Origin: Candidatus Siliceabacter maunaloa
GTDB taxonomy: Bacteria > Actinomycetota > Thermoleophilia > Solirubrobacterales > Solirubrobacteraceae
Reading direction: 5' to 3'
DNA: 64,000 nucleotides
Assembly: GCA_024330185.1 (NCBI GenBank)
Contig: JANDLV010000008.1
Location: forward strand, 32,637 to 96,636
Part shown: one piece after another, positions 25,670 through 35,540 of the stretch
How the letters are laid out: every line of letters starts with the position of its first letter
How positions within the stretch are numbered: position 1 is the first letter of the stretch
Notes under the pieces: generated by a model
What the model was told of the DNA's origin: nothing
Database searches by the model: none
The model's input: only the letters and a program-made list of their open reading frames with translations
Translations under genes and position numbers: made by a program

Positions 25670-26596
25670 ATGACCACCCCGGGAGGCGCAATCGCGGCGA
25701 GGCTTCGCGCCGTGACGCGCTCCCGCACCGCTGCGGTCACCAGCCTCGTCACCACCGCGGCGATCGCGCTCGCGATCGTCGCGGCTTCTGTGCCGGCCGG
25801 CTCGGCGCGGCTCTCCGAGTCAGCCGCCGCCACCGCGGAGCCCCCGGCGCGGCTGGCCGATCTCGGCACCCTGGCCGCCCTGCCCGCTCCCGCGCCGCCA
25901 TCGCCCCCGAGCAGGCCGACCGATGCCGATGTCGCCGCAGCGCGCGAGTTCGCTCTCGATCGCCAGGGCACAGTCTCCTTCGCGGTGACCAGCACACGCG
26001 GGTTCGTGCGGGGGCACGAGCGCACGCGCACGGCCCCGTCGGCCAGCATCGTGAAGGCGCCGCTACTCATCGCCGCGCTGCGCGAGGTCGGGGACGACCC
26101 GCTGCCCGCCGACCTCGAGGCGCTGCTGGAGCCGATGATCCGCGCCTCGGACAACGCCGCCGCCGTCGCGGTGCACGCCAGGATCGGCGACGCCGCCATC
26201 GTCCGGCTGGCCGACAGGGCGCAGCTGAGCCGCCTCGACACGGCTGCGGGCCTGTTCGAGACCCGCGTGGCGGCCAGCGACCTCGCCCGCCTGTTCGTCA
26301 ACCTGCACGAGCTCCTCCCGAGCCGCCACCGCGGGGAGGCGGAGGCGCTGCTGGCCGGCGTGGTGCCCTGGCAGCGGTGGGGCCTGCCCGCCGCGCTCCC
26401 CGGCCGCGTCGTGATGTTCAAGGGCGGGTGGCGCCAGGACATCGTCCACCAGGCGGGCGTCGTGCTGGTGGGCGAGCGGCGCGTGGGCATCGCCGTGCTG
26501 ACCACGGGCAATCCCTCACAGGCCTACGGACGGGCGACCGTGGAGGGCGTGGCCCGCCGCCTGCTCGGGCGCGTGCCGCGCGACGACTCGGGGTAG
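25670..26596 (+). CDS. Secreted beta-lactamase-like serine hydrolase
   Basis: The 308-residue protein begins with a long hydrophobic signal or anchor (residues ~22-45) and a Pro/Ala-rich linker, then a penicillin-binding/class A beta-lactamase-like fold. The fold has SxxK as S126-IVK129, SDN at 160-162 and KGG in MFKGGWRQD. It may be a beta-lactamase, a D,D-peptidase or a non-enzymatic homologue; the motifs cannot separate these. No Shine-Dalgarno sequence is evident in the 30 bases shared with the divergent trpS. Confidence 0.85.
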   Translation: MTTPGGAIAARLRAVTRSRTAAVTSLVTTAAIALAIVAASVPAGSARLSESAAATAEPPARLADLGTLAALPAPAPPSPPSRPTDADVAAAREFALDRQGTVSFAVTSTRGFVRGHERTRTAPSASIVKAPLLIAALREVGDDPLPADLEALLEPMIRASDNAAAVAVHARIGDAAIVRLADRAQLSRLDTAAGLFETRVAASDLARLFVNLHELLPSRHRGEAEALLAGVVPWQRWGLPAALPGRVVMFKGGWRQDIVHQAGVVLVGERRVGIAVLTTGNPSQAYGRATVEGVARRLLGRVPRDDSG

Positions 26597-26606
26597 CGGT
26601 GCGGGG

Positions 26607-27098
26607 GTGAACCCCTCCCAGACGCCCACCCGCCCCCGCGACTACGCGGCGCTCAGCGCCGGCTTCGGCGCGCTGCTCGGCGCCCTTCTGCTCGCCTCAC
26701 GAGACAAGGGCGACGAGCCGGTCCGCCCGGAGGAGTTGTTCAGCCTCGGAATCGCCACCTTCGCGCTGGCCAAGCTCGTCTCCAAGGAGAAGGCCGACGC
26801 GTGGCTGCGCGAGCCATTCGTCGATGAGGGGGAAGGCGAGCCCGAGCCCAGGGGCACCGGGCTGCGCCACGTGGTCGGCGAACTGCTCACCTGCACCCGC
26901 TGCACCGGCGTGTGGAGCGCGCTCGGGCTCGTCGCGCTGCGCGTGACCCATCCCGGCGAGAGCCGCATGGTCACCGCGCTCCTGGGCGCCAGCGCGGTCA
27001 ACGACTTCGCCCAGGCCGGATTCACCTGGGCAGAGGCCCGCACCAACGCGGAGCAGGCCCGCGCTGCTCAGGCCGCCGTCGCGCCCTCGAGCGGCTGA
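26607..27098 (+). CDS. DUF1360-family membrane protein
   Basis: The 163-residue protein has a hydrophobic N-terminal segment (LSAGFGALLGALLLA), a second around LFSLGIATFALAKLV, and the family motif LLTCTRCTGVWSALGLVAL, where paired cysteines precede a tryptophan. Further hydrophobic stretches follow. The biochemical function of the family is unknown; a membrane location is predicted. The GTG start lies 10 bases after the upstream hydrolase stop, so the two genes are likely cotranscribed. Its last 31 bases are antisense to the gcvPB end. Confidence 0.8.
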   Translation: MNPSQTPTRPRDYAALSAGFGALLGALLLASRDKGDEPVRPEELFSLGIATFALAKLVSKEKADAWLREPFVDEGEGEPEPRGTGLRHVVGELLTCTRCTGVWSALGLVALRVTHPGESRMVTALLGASAVNDFAQAGFTWAEARTNAEQARAAQAAVAPSSG

Positions 27099-28579
27099 CG
27101 GATCACGGGTCGCTTGGCCGCTGCCGCCTCGTCCAACCGGCGCACGGGCGTGTCGTAGGGCGCGTTGCGGGCGATCTCGGGGTCCTGCGCGGCCTCGCGC
27201 AGGATCGCGGCGATGGCGTCGGCGAAGCCGTCGAGGGTCTCCTTGGTCTCGGTCTCCGTGGGCTCGATGAGCAGCGCCTCGTCGACCAGGAGCGGGAAGT
27301 AGACCGTCGGTGGGTGGAAGCCGAAGTCCAGCAGGCGCTTGGCCAGGTCGAGCGTCCTGATGCCCAGCTCGCGTTTCATCGGCGCGCCCGACAGGACGAA
27401 CTCGTGCATGCACAGCGTTCCGAAGGCCAGCGGGAGGTGCTCGGCCACGCCGGCCTCCTTGAGGCGCGCGAGGAGGTAGTTGGCGTTGAGGACCGCCGTG
27501 ACGCTGGCGTCGCGCAGCCCGTCGGCGCCCAGCGAGCAGATGTAGGCGTATGAGCGCACGAACGTGCCGTAGTTGCCCTGGAAGCCGCGCAGGCGCCCGA
27601 TCGTCCTCGGGTGGTCGTCGCTGAGCGTGAAACCGCCCTCGTCGGTGCGCTCGACGCGCGGCACCATGAGGTAGGGCTCGATGCGGTCGTTGACCGCGAT
27701 CGGGCCGCTGCCCGGTCCGCCACCCCCGTGGGGCTGGGTGAAGGTCTTGTGCAGGTTGAAGTGCACGATGTCGAAGCCCATGTCGCCCGGGCGGGTGACG
27801 CCCATGACGGCGTTGAGGTTCGCACCGTCGTAGTAGAGGACGCCGCCCGCGTCGCGCACGAGCGTAGTGATCTCCTCGATGTTGGGGTCGAAGATGCCCA
27901 GCGTGTTGGGGTTGGTGAGCATCAGGCAGGCCGTACGGGGCCCGGTCTTGGCGCGCAGGTCGTCCATGTCCACGCCGCCGTCGGCGTCGGTGGCCACCTT
28001 GACCACCTTCAGCCCGGCCATGGTCACGGTCGCCGGGTTGGTCCCGTGCGCGGTGTCGGGAGCCAGCACCTCGTCGCGCTCGTGGTCGTCGCGGTCGGCG
28101 TGGTAGGCGCGGGCCAGCAGCACGCCGGCCAGCTCGCCGTGGGAGCCCGCGCTGGGCTGCAGCGAGACGTGGGGCAGGCCGCTGACCTCGGCCAGGGCGT
28201 GCTCGAGGTTGAACATCAGCTCCAGGGCGCCCTGGGCGTGCTCGGGGTCCTGGAAGGGATGCAGGCGGGCGTGACCAGGGAGCGCGGCGACCCGCTCGTG
28301 CAGGCGCGGGTTGTGCTTCATCGTGCACGAGCCCAGCGGGTAGAAGCCCGAGTCCAGGTCGAAGTTGCGCTTGGAGAGGTTGACGTAGTGGCGCACCAGC
28401 TCGGGCTCGCTCACCTCGGGCAGGCGCGGGGCCTGCGTACGGCGAAAGCGGCCCGGGAGCGCGTCGTCGGGCGCGGGCGGGACTTCCAGCTCGGGCGCCG
28501 TGAACGCACGGCGCCCGGGGCGGCCCTTCTCGAAGATCGTGCGCGTGTCGTCCGCGGCGGCGGAGGGAGCGGCGGTCAT
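27068..28579 (-). CDS. gcvPB: Glycine dehydrogenase (decarboxylating) subunit 2
   Basis: With GcvPA this forms the P-protein of the glycine cleavage system, which decarboxylates glycine and loads the aminomethyl group on GcvH. The 503-residue PLP protein contains FYPLGSCTMKHNPR, APDTAHGTNPATV, YYDGANLNAVMG and the PLP lysine K278 in HFNLHKTFTQPHGGGGPGSGP. The ATG overlaps the gcvPA stop as ATGA. The first ~25 residues are a low-complexity extension relative to the usual family start. Confidence 0.95.
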   Translation of the reverse strand: MTAAPSAAADDTRTIFEKGRPGRRAFTAPELEVPPAPDDALPGRFRRTQAPRLPEVSEPELVRHYVNLSKRNFDLDSGFYPLGSCTMKHNPRLHERVAALPGHARLHPFQDPEHAQGALELMFNLEHALAEVSGLPHVSLQPSAGSHGELAGVLLARAYHADRDDHERDEVLAPDTAHGTNPATVTMAGLKVVKVATDADGGVDMDDLRAKTGPRTACLMLTNPNTLGIFDPNIEEITTLVRDAGGVLYYDGANLNAVMGVTRPGDMGFDIVHFNLHKTFTQPHGGGGPGSGPIAVNDRIEPYLMVPRVERTDEGGFTLSDDHPRTIGRLRGFQGNYGTFVRSYAYICSLGADGLRDASVTAVLNANYLLARLKEAGVAEHLPLAFGTLCMHEFVLSGAPMKRELGIRTLDLAKRLLDFGFHPPTVYFPLLVDEALLIEPTETETKETLDGFADAIAAILREAAQDPEIARNAPYDTPVRRLDEAAAAKRPVIRQPLEGATAA

Positions 28580-29961
28580 GCGCCCACCCCCACGGCCTCG
28601 CCGGACCCACGGCCTGCGGCCGCGTGTGCCCCGGCGGCCACGGCCGCGCCCAGCACCTCGACCAGCCGATCGATGTCCTCGCGCGTGCGTCGCTCGGTGA
28701 TGGCGACGAGCAGGCCGTCGTCCTCAAGCGGCAGGCCGGGGTTGATGCCCTGCTCGCGGCAGCGGGCCACGACGCGCTCCACGGGCGCGTCGAGCTTCAG
28801 CGCGAACTCCCGCACCACCGGCTGGTCGTGGAGCGTCTCCACGCCGTCCAGCGCCGTCAGCGTCTCGCGTGCGTAGTGGGTGCGGGCGAGGAGCAGTTCG
28901 CCGAGCTCCACCAGGCCCTCGCGGCCCAACCACGAGAGGTACACCACGCCGCCCAGCGCGTTGAGCGCCTGCGCGGTGCAGATGTTGGAGGTCGCCTTCT
29001 CGCGACGGATGTGCTGCTCGCGGGTCTGCAGCGTGAGCACGAAGCCGCGGCGTCCGTCGACGTCGCGGGTCTCCCCCGCTATGCGCCCCGGCATCTTGCG
29101 CATGTGGGCCTGCGTGGCGGCGAAGAAGCCGAAGGAGGGTCCGCCGAAGTCCAGGCGGTTGCCCAGCGTCTGGCCCTCCCCCACGCACAGGTCGGCGCCC
29201 TGGGCGCCTGGCGCCTCGAGGACGCCGAGGGTGAGCGGGTCGGCGGCGACCACGAGCAGCGCCCCGTGCTGGTGGGCCGCCTGCGCCAGCGCGGCGAGGT
29301 CCTCCACCGCGCCCAGGAAGTTGGGCTGCTGGACGAAGACCGCGGCGACGTCGGTGTCCAGGGCGGCGTGCAGGGCCTCGAGGTCGGTGGCACCGTCGCG
29401 CAGCGGGACCTCGTCCACGGTGGTCTGGTAGCCGATCGACAGCGTGCGCAGCGTCTCGCGGCTGTGGGGGTGGGTCCCCTCGGAGATCACGAAGCGCGGC
29501 CGGCCGCTGCTCTGGGCGGCCAGCCACCCTGCCGCGGCCAGGGCGCTGGGGCCCTCGTAGACGCTCGCGTTGGAGACCGGCAGGCCGGTCAGCTCGCTGA
29601 TCGCCGTCTGGTACTCGAACATCACCTGCAACCCGCCCTGGCTGATCTCCGGCTGGTAGGGCGTGTAGGGCGTCAGGAACTCCGAGCGCTCCATCAACAT
29701 GTCGATTACCGCCGGGACGTAGTGGTCGTACATCCCGGCGCCCAGGAACGTCACCTCGTCCTCGGTCGAGGCGTTGCGCGCGGCCAGCTCGCGCAGGTGC
29801 TCGTAGACGGCCTGCTCGGGAAGACCCGCCGGGAGGTCCAGCGGGCGGTCCAGGCGCAGCGCGGCCCCGATGGAGGCGAAGAGATCGTCCACGGACCCGA
29901 CGCCGATGGCGTCGAGCATCTCGCGGAGATCCTGATCGGTGACGGCGGTGTAGCGGCTCAC
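28576..29961 (-). CDS. gcvPA: Glycine dehydrogenase (decarboxylating) subunit 1
   Basis: This is the partner half of the split P-protein. The 461-residue product has FLGAGMYDHYVPAVIDMLMERSE, TPYTPYQPEISQGGLQVMFEYQ, SNASVYEGPSALAAAGWLA and GRIAGETRDVDGRRGFVLTL, all canonical. The GTG at 29961 is chosen because the conserved start SRYTAVTDQDLREML follows directly. A -10-like TAGCCT (29974-29969) ends 7 bases before it, suggesting a leaderless transcript. It forms a unit with gcvPB, but gcvT and gcvH lie apart, beyond two opposite-strand genes. Confidence 0.95.
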   Translation of the reverse strand: MSRYTAVTDQDLREMLDAIGVGSVDDLFASIGAALRLDRPLDLPAGLPEQAVYEHLRELAARNASTEDEVTFLGAGMYDHYVPAVIDMLMERSEFLTPYTPYQPEISQGGLQVMFEYQTAISELTGLPVSNASVYEGPSALAAAGWLAAQSSGRPRFVISEGTHPHSRETLRTLSIGYQTTVDEVPLRDGATDLEALHAALDTDVAAVFVQQPNFLGAVEDLAALAQAAHQHGALLVVAADPLTLGVLEAPGAQGADLCVGEGQTLGNRLDFGGPSFGFFAATQAHMRKMPGRIAGETRDVDGRRGFVLTLQTREQHIRREKATSNICTAQALNALGGVVYLSWLGREGLVELGELLLARTHYARETLTALDGVETLHDQPVVREFALKLDAPVERVVARCREQGINPGLPLEDDGLLVAITERRTREDIDRLVEVLGAAVAAGAHAAAGRGSGEAVGVGA

Positions 29962-30039
29962 CGAACTGAGGCTAGTGAATGCGCCGCGGACGACGCCTCC
30001 CGGCGCAACTTCGTGACATGCAGCACGTTGACCGCTCAC

Positions 30040-31202
30040 GTGCGCGCGCTCGCGGTCATTCGGCTTCGCCATCGCGCTCCTCGCGGTACCCGCGGCGGCT
30101 CAGGCCTGCGAGCGCTCGAAGGAGGGTGAGCGCTACGAGGCCCGCAGCGGCCGCGCCTCGTCCACCCAGGCCGAGCGCACGACGGTCGTGCTGTGTGATC
30201 GGCGGACCGGACGCGAGCGCGTCCTGCGACGTCGCAGCGTGGACCGGGGCGCCGACAGCGGCGTCACCTTCCACAGCGCAGCCGCCGCCGGCCGGCGCCT
30301 GGTGTGGACCGAGGAGCGCCGTTGGCGCGGCCGGGTGCGAGCGGTCCTCGTGGCGGCCCGCGCAACCGACGGCAGCGTGTTCAGGCGCACCGAGCTTGCG
30401 CGCAACGAGACCGGCTTCGGTCTGCGCGAGCTGGATGCCGTGGTCACGCCCGGGGGCACGGTCGCGACATTCGTGCGGGTCTCAGCCGGCGACGACAGCG
30501 CCGGTCAGCGGCTCGTGCTCTACCGGGGCGGAGAGGAGGTCCGCGAGGTCACGCGTGGGAACCTCGCCTACCTCGGCCTGGAGGACGGGCGCACGCTGCG
30601 CTGGACCGACGGCGCGGATCGCGTGTACCGTGACCTCAACCCGCCGACGCGCAACAACGCAGGGTGCCCACGGCGGGAGCGCTCGAGCGCATTCTGATCA
30701 ACGCTCGGTCGAGGTCACTGAGGCGCGCTACGGCGCCTTCGGCGAGATCGAGGTCATGCGGGCCTGTCTGCGTGACACCGGACGTGACCGTGTCGTCGGC
30801 CAGGCCTCGAGCTCGTTCGGCAGCGGCAGCGCGGTGGGCGGACCGCGCTCGGACGGGGATTGGATCGCCCTCTACCGGGACGGCATCAGCCGGTACTACG
30901 GCTGCGAGTTCACCGAGATTGAGACGCTCAACCTGCGCACCGACCAGCGCGGCGCGCCGTTCGACCTCCCCGGCTGCGAGACCCCGCGCGACGATGAGCC
31001 CGACGCGATCACCGACACCGGCGTGCTGGCCTACGTCGCGCAGAAGGAAGGCCGCTGGTCCGTCGTGGCCTTCGCGCCGGGCGGCGAGCAGCTCGACACT
31101 GGGCCGCCCGGCTCGATCACCAACCTGCGCGCGGAGGGCTCTATCCTGCGGTGGGAGAACGCCGGCCAGCCGCGCTCCGCGGAGGTCGAACCGGCGCCCT
31201 GA
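30040..31202 (+). pseudogene. Secreted protein gene broken by two frameshifts
   Basis: Three pieces read like one protein: a start at GTG 30040 (VRALAV), then after a frameshift near 30058 a signal-peptide core (GFAIALLAVPAAAQACERS) and a long stretch with repeated strand patterns (TVVLCDRRTGRER, GRRLVWTEERRWRG, LRELDAVVTPGGTVATF, YLGLEDGRTLRWTDG). After a second shift near 30660-30700 it continues to 31202 (GDWIALYRDGISRYYG, TGVLAYVAQKEGRWSVVAF). The repeats suggest a beta-propeller-like secreted protein. Two shifts imply decay or base-call errors. It lies within the split glycine cleavage locus. Confidence 0.6.
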
Positions 31203-31223
31203 CGGGCGTACCATCGTGTCGGG

Positions 31224-31772
31224 ATGGCGACGACGCGTCACATGACTGCGCAGGAGTTCTCACAGCTTCCCGACGACGGGCGTGTCCTGGAGCTGGTCGA
31301 TGGCATCGTGGTCGAGGTGGAGCCGCCGCCGGGAATCCAGCACGAGTACGTGGTCTCGCGGGTCTCGAGGCTCTTGGGCAACCACGTCGAGGAACTCGGG
31401 CTCGGCGCCGTCGTGGGCGGCCCCGGCTTCGTGCTCGCGCGAGGCCCCGACGAGGTCCGCGCTCCGGACGTGGCGTTCATCGCGGGGGACCGCGCGGACC
31501 AGGTGGCGCACACGCCGGGCTACTGGCCCGGCGCGCCCGATCTCGTCATCGAGATCCTGTCACCGAGCAACACGCTCGCCGAACTCGAGGAGAAGGCGGC
31601 GAAATGGCTCGTCGCCGGTGCCCGAGCGGTGGTGCTGCTTGCCCCGTTCGTCCGCACGGCGACCGTCGTTCGCCCCGCCGCCGAGCCGCTTCGGCTGGGC
31701 GACGACGACAATGTCGACGTCAACGACATCGTCGCCGGCTGGCGGCCCCGCGTTCGCGACCTGCTCGGCTGA
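31224..31772 (+). CDS. Uma2-family (DUF820) putative restriction-endonuclease-fold protein
   Basis: The 182-residue protein shows the Uma2 pattern: MTAQEFSQLPDDGRVLELVDGIVVE, EVRAPDVAFI, APDLVIEILSPSNT and EEKAAKWLVAGARAVVLL. The D...E-x-K arrangement is of the PD-(D/E)XK nuclease fold. The family is common in cyanobacteria and actinobacteria and its function is largely unknown. A -10-like TACCAT lies 9 bases upstream of the ATG. It stands alone between gcvH and the broken secreted gene, pointing toward gcvH (convergent). Confidence 0.85.
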   Translation: MATTRHMTAQEFSQLPDDGRVLELVDGIVVEVEPPPGIQHEYVVSRVSRLLGNHVEELGLGAVVGGPGFVLARGPDEVRAPDVAFIAGDRADQVAHTPGYWPGAPDLVIEILSPSNTLAELEEKAAKWLVAGARAVVLLAPFVRTATVVRPAAEPLRLGDDDNVDVNDIVAGWRPRVRDLLG

Positions 31773-31837
31773 GTCCACAGACGATCGGGCTCGCTCAGCG
31801 AGGCAGATCGACCAATCCGTGGATCCAGGCCTGAGGA

Positions 31838-32224
31838 CTACTCCAGCGTGGCGGCGTATGCGGCTGCGTCCATGAGGCTCTCGGTCTCGGACACGTCGGA
31901 GAGGCGGATGCGCACCATCCAGCCCTCGCCGTAGGGGTCGTCGTTGATGGTCTCCGGGTTGTCGCCCAGCGCCGTGTTGACCTCGATGATCTCGCCCGAC
32001 AGCGGGGCGATGACGTCGGAGACCGCCTTGACCGACTCGACCTCGGCGTAGGACTCGCCCGCGGTGATCGTCGTTCCGACGTCGGGCGGGTCGAAGAAGA
32101 CGACCTCGCCCAGGAGGTCCTGTGCGTACCAGGTGATGCCTAGGGTTGCGGTGTCGTCGTCGACCCGCGCCCAGTCGTGCTCGGGGTGGTAGAGCAGGTC
32201 GTCGGGATAGGTGGCCTCAGCCAT
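31838..32224 (-). CDS. gcvH: Glycine cleavage system H protein
   Basis: GcvH is the lipoyl carrier that shuttles the aminomethyl group between the P and T proteins. The 128-residue protein has HPEHDWARVDDDTATLGIT and the lipoylation site K66 within AEVESVKAVSDVIAPLSGE, then the C-terminal NDDPYGEGWMVRIRL. The ATG at 32224 overlaps the gcvT stop by 8 bases. It needs GcvPA/PB encoded 2 kb away and a lipoate attachment system not seen here. Confidence 0.95.
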   Translation of the reverse strand: MAEATYPDDLLYHPEHDWARVDDDTATLGITWYAQDLLGEVVFFDPPDVGTTITAGESYAEVESVKAVSDVIAPLSGEIIEVNTALGDNPETINDDPYGEGWMVRIRLSDVSETESLMDAAAYAATLE

Positions 32225-33299
32225 GCGTCTCCTGTTCTTCTCGGCGGTAGAGGGGCTTCTCCGCGACCACGGCGCTGCGCACCCTGCCGCGGACGTCGAT
32301 CTGCAGCTCGGTGCCCACCGCGGCGCGCTGCGTGGGCACGTAGGCCATGCCGATGCCCACCTCGAGGCTGGGCGAGAGGGTGCCGCTGGTGACCTCTCCA
32401 CCACCCTCGATCCGGTTGCCCTGACGGGCGATGCCCGGGCCGGTCAGGCGGAAGGGCACCAGGCGCTGCGCCGGGCCCGCCTCGCGCGCTGCGTGGACCG
32501 CTTCGGCGCCGATGAAGCCGGTGGCCTCCTTGCACGCCCAGCCAAGGCCCGCCTCGATGGGCCCGCGCTCCTCCGTCAGGTCGTTGCCGTAGAGGTGGAA
32601 GCAGACCTCCAGGCGCAGGGTGTCGCGCGCGGCCAGGCCCGTCGGGGCGGCGCCGCGGTGCACGATCTCGTCCCACAGCGCGCCGGCGTGGTCGGGGTCG
32701 GCCAGCAGCTCGACGCCGTCCTCCCCGGTGTAGCCGGTGCCGCACACCAGCACGGAGCGTCCGCCCAGGACGCGCTGCGCGGTGTTCATGCGGGCCGGCA
32801 GGGGCGCGTCGGCCATGGCCTGCACGATCTCGCGAGCGCCAGGGCCCTGCACCGCCAACATCGCGTAGCGGTCGTGCGCGTCGAGGACCTCGGCGCCCTG
32901 CGCATGGTGGCGAAACCACGCAAGATCCTTGTCGTGGTTGGCCGCGTTGGTGACCGTCAGGTAATGGTCGGGGGCCAGGCGGTAGGTGAACAGGTCGTCC
33001 AGGACCCCGCCGCCCTCGTGGCACAGCAGCGCGTACTGCGCGCCGCCCACGGACAGACGATCGACGTCGTTGGACAGCAGGCGCTGAAGCAGGTCCCGCG
33101 CTCCGGGGCCCATGGTCTCGATCTGGCCCATGTGAGAGACGTCGAAGACGCCGGTGGCGCCCCTCACTGCGAGGTGCTCGGCGCGGATGCCCGCCGGGTA
33201 CTGCACGGGCATCTCCCACCCGGCGAAGGGCACGAGCTTCGCCCCGGCCGCCTCGTGGCGGTCGAAGAGGGGAGTGCGTCTGAGGGTGCCCGGCGACAC
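32217..33299 (-). CDS. gcvT: Glycine cleavage system T protein (aminomethyltransferase)
   Basis: GcvT transfers the methylene group from GcvH to tetrahydrofolate and releases ammonia. The roughly 360-residue protein has [60 protein letters not shown] and [19 protein letters not shown]. Two GTG starts are possible (33308 and 33299). The second is preferred because a -10-like TAGCGT lies exactly 7 bases before it and conserved residues begin there. The gene follows the GGDEF-EAL gene by under 30 bases, so read-through is also likely. There is no room for a glycine riboswitch. Confidence 0.94.
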   Translation of the reverse strand: MSPGTLRRTPLFDRHEAAGAKLVPFAGWEMPVQYPAGIRAEHLAVRGATGVFDVSHMGQIETMGPGARDLLQRLLSNDVDRLSVGGAQYALLCHEGGGVLDDLFTYRLAPDHYLTVTNAANHDKDLAWFRHHAQGAEVLDAHDRYAMLAVQGPGAREIVQAMADAPLPARMNTAQRVLGGRSVLVCGTGYTGEDGVELLADPDHAGALWDEIVHRGAAPTGLAARDTLRLEVCFHLYGNDLTEERGPIEAGLGWACKEATGFIGAEAVHAAREAGPAQRLVPFRLTGPGIARQGNRIEGGGEVTSGTLSPSLEVGIGMAYVPTQRAAVGTELQIDVRGRVRSAVVAEKPLYRREEQETHG

Positions 33300-33326
33300 C
33301 GCACCCACGCTACCCCCTGGAGCGGA

Positions 33327-35540
33327 TCAGACGCACGCCGCCGCGTGCGCGCTCGCCTCGGCCAGTCCGACCTCCTCAAGCGGCACCGGACGCCCGACGT
33401 GGTAGCCCTGCGCGTAGTCGATGCCGTACTCGCGCAGCATGGCCAGGGTCCGCTCGTCACCCACGAACTCGGCCACCGTGCGCTTGCCCAGCTCGCGCGC
33501 CATGTCGGCCACAGCGCGGACCACTAGCTGGTTCGTGCGGTCCCCGGCCAGATCGACGATGAACTCACCGTCGATCTTGACCAGGTCGAAGTCCAGGTGC
33601 TTGAGCGAGGCGAAGGAGGCGAAGCCCGCGCCGAAGTCGTCCAGCGCCAGCTCGCAGCCCAACGCGCCGACACGGGCCGCGAAGCGCTGGGCGTGCTCGA
33701 GGTTGTCGATCGCGGCCGTCTCGGTGATCTCGAGGACCAGGCCGCGCGGGTCGGCCCCCGTCCTGGCCAGCTCGCGCTCGATGACCGCCGCCATGCGCGG
33801 GTCGACGACCGAGCGGGCCGAGAGGTTGACCGCCAGGCTGATGTCCGGCCTGCCCGCGCGCTGCTGTGCCGCCAGCAGGGCGATGGCGCGACGCACGACC
33901 AAGCAGTCGATGTCGGGGACCAGCCCGAAGCGCTCGGCGATGGCCAGGAAGCTCCCCGGCTCCACCAGCGTGCCGTCGGTCTCCTCCATGCGCACGAGCA
34001 GCTCGTAGCGCGGGCCCTCGTCGTCGCCGTTGAGCGCGAGGACCGGCTGGGCGTGGAGGACGAAGCGACCCTCGTCAAGCGCGCGGCGGATGCGCTCCGC
34101 CCAGTCCAGGCGGTCCTCCATGCTGGTGTGGCGTGTGCGGCGGTGGTCGTAGACGGCCACCTGGTCGCGGCCCTCCTCCTTGGCGTCGTACATCGCGATG
34201 TCGGCGGCCATCAGCACGTCCTGGGCCGAGGCCTTCGTATGGGCCTCGACGAGCGCTACGCCGATGCTGGCCGTCACCCGGCGGGGAAGGCCGGCGCCGG
34301 CCTCACAGCGCAAGGTGGACAACAGCGCGTCGGCCACCCGCCGCGCGTCGGCGGCCGAGGCCTCGGGGAGCAGCACGGCGAACTCGTCGCCGCCCACACG
34401 GGCCACCACGTCGCCGTGGCGCAGGCGGCGGCGCAACAGATCGGCCACGCGCACGATGAGCTGGTCGCCGGCGGAGTGACCCAGCGAGTCGTTGACGGAC
34501 TTGAAGTTGTCGAGGTCCAGAGCCAGGAGGGCGGCCGGCGCGCCGTAGCGCTGCGCCCGGTCGATGTGGGCGGCGAGCTCCTCCTCGAAGCGCCGGCGGT
34601 TCAGCAGGCCCGTCAGCGGCTCGCGGTTGACCAGGCGCTCGAGCTCGGCCTCGTGAAGCCTGCGCTCGGTGATGTCGGCCAGCACGATCACCCACAGCGT
34701 CCCGTGCTCGGAGTGCTCGAACGTCGAGACGTTGGCCCGGCACCACACCGGCGTGCCGGCGCGGGTCACGCAGGGCACCTCGCCGCTCCAGTCGCCGTCG
34801 GGCGGCAGGCCGCCCAGGAGATGGACGCTGCGCCCGTCCAGCTCGCCCGCGCCGTAGCCCAACATGCGCTCCAGGGCAGGGTTGGCGTAGAGGATCGAGC
34901 CCGCGCCGGGGTCGAGCAGGCAGACGCCCTCGGCCATCGTGGCGGTGATCAGGCCCATCAGCGCCGATCGTTCCTCGGCCGCTTGGCTGTCGTCGGCCAG
35001 CCAGGCACGGCGCAGCGCGTGCCCGGTGCTGGTGGCCACGGCATCCATGAGGGCGAGCTCCGGCCCGTCGAAGAGGGTCTCGGCCAGGCGCCCGACGGCC
35101 AGCAGCGTCCGGCCCTCCTGCGCCGCGAAGGGCGCCACGGCGAGCACGCCCAGGCCCAGCTCGGCCAGCTCGGGCGGCACCTCGGTGGTGGCCCGCACCC
35201 CCGTGTGGACGGCGGCGGCGTGGCGGTCCAGCGCCGCCGCGCACGGCCCCTGACCCACCAGGGCGGCGCGCTGGGCGTCGCTCAGGCCCACGGCCCCGGC
35301 CACGCGTGGCTCGCCGCCGGGACGCACCACCAGCACGAAGGCCACCTCGGCCTCGAGCGCCTGGCAGATCTCGCGGCTGACCACCTCGCACAGCTCCGCC
35401 TCGCCGGCGGCCTCGTTGACCAGCGCGACGATCTCGGCGCGACGGGAGGCCTCGACGAAGCGGCGGTGCAGGATGTCCGCGCCCGCGTCCGTCGCGACGA
35501 CCGCGTGAGGCTCAGGCGAGAGCTGCGACCACGACGGCAT
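33327..35540 (-). CDS. GAF/PAS-GGDEF-EAL cyclic-di-GMP signalling protein
   Basis: The 737-residue protein has a GAF-like N-terminal sensor (residues ~25-165), a PAS domain (~190-300, with [19 protein letters not shown]), a GGDEF domain with intact [14 protein letters not shown], and an EAL domain. The EAL domain's [31 protein letters not shown] and KIDGEFI motifs look complete. It could both make and degrade c-di-GMP. The ATG at 35540 has GAGGGGGGA upstream and overlaps the FIST gene by 29 bases. No signal peptide or transmembrane segment is seen, so it is probably cytoplasmic. Confidence 0.93.
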   Translation of the reverse strand: MPSWSQLSPEPHAVVATDAGADILHRRFVEASRRAEIVALVNEAAGEAELCEVVSREICQALEAEVAFVLVVRPGGEPRVAGAVGLSDAQRAALVGQGPCAAALDRHAAAVHTGVRATTEVPPELAELGLGVLAVAPFAAQEGRTLLAVGRLAETLFDGPELALMDAVATSTGHALRRAWLADDSQAAEERSALMGLITATMAEGVCLLDPGAGSILYANPALERMLGYGAGELDGRSVHLLGGLPPDGDWSGEVPCVTRAGTPVWCRANVSTFEHSEHGTLWVIVLADITERRLHEAELERLVNREPLTGLLNRRRFEEELAAHIDRAQRYGAPAALLALDLDNFKSVNDSLGHSAGDQLIVRVADLLRRRLRHGDVVARVGGDEFAVLLPEASAADARRVADALLSTLRCEAGAGLPRRVTASIGVALVEAHTKASAQDVLMAADIAMYDAKEEGRDQVAVYDHRRTRHTSMEDRLDWAERIRRALDEGRFVLHAQPVLALNGDDEGPRYELLVRMEETDGTLVEPGSFLAIAERFGLVPDIDCLVVRRAIALLAAQQRAGRPDISLAVNLSARSVVDPRMAAVIERELARTGADPRGLVLEITETAAIDNLEHAQRFAARVGALGCELALDDFGAGFASFASLKHLDFDLVKIDGEFIVDLAGDRTNQLVVRAVADMARELGKRTVAEFVGDERTLAMLREYGIDYAQGYHVGRPVPLEEVGLAEASAHAAACV

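Noticed and set aside
33300..33326. Glycine riboswitch ahead of gcvT
   Set aside because: Fewer than 30 bases separate gcvT from the preceding gene, too short for the aptamer. None was visible near gcvPA either.
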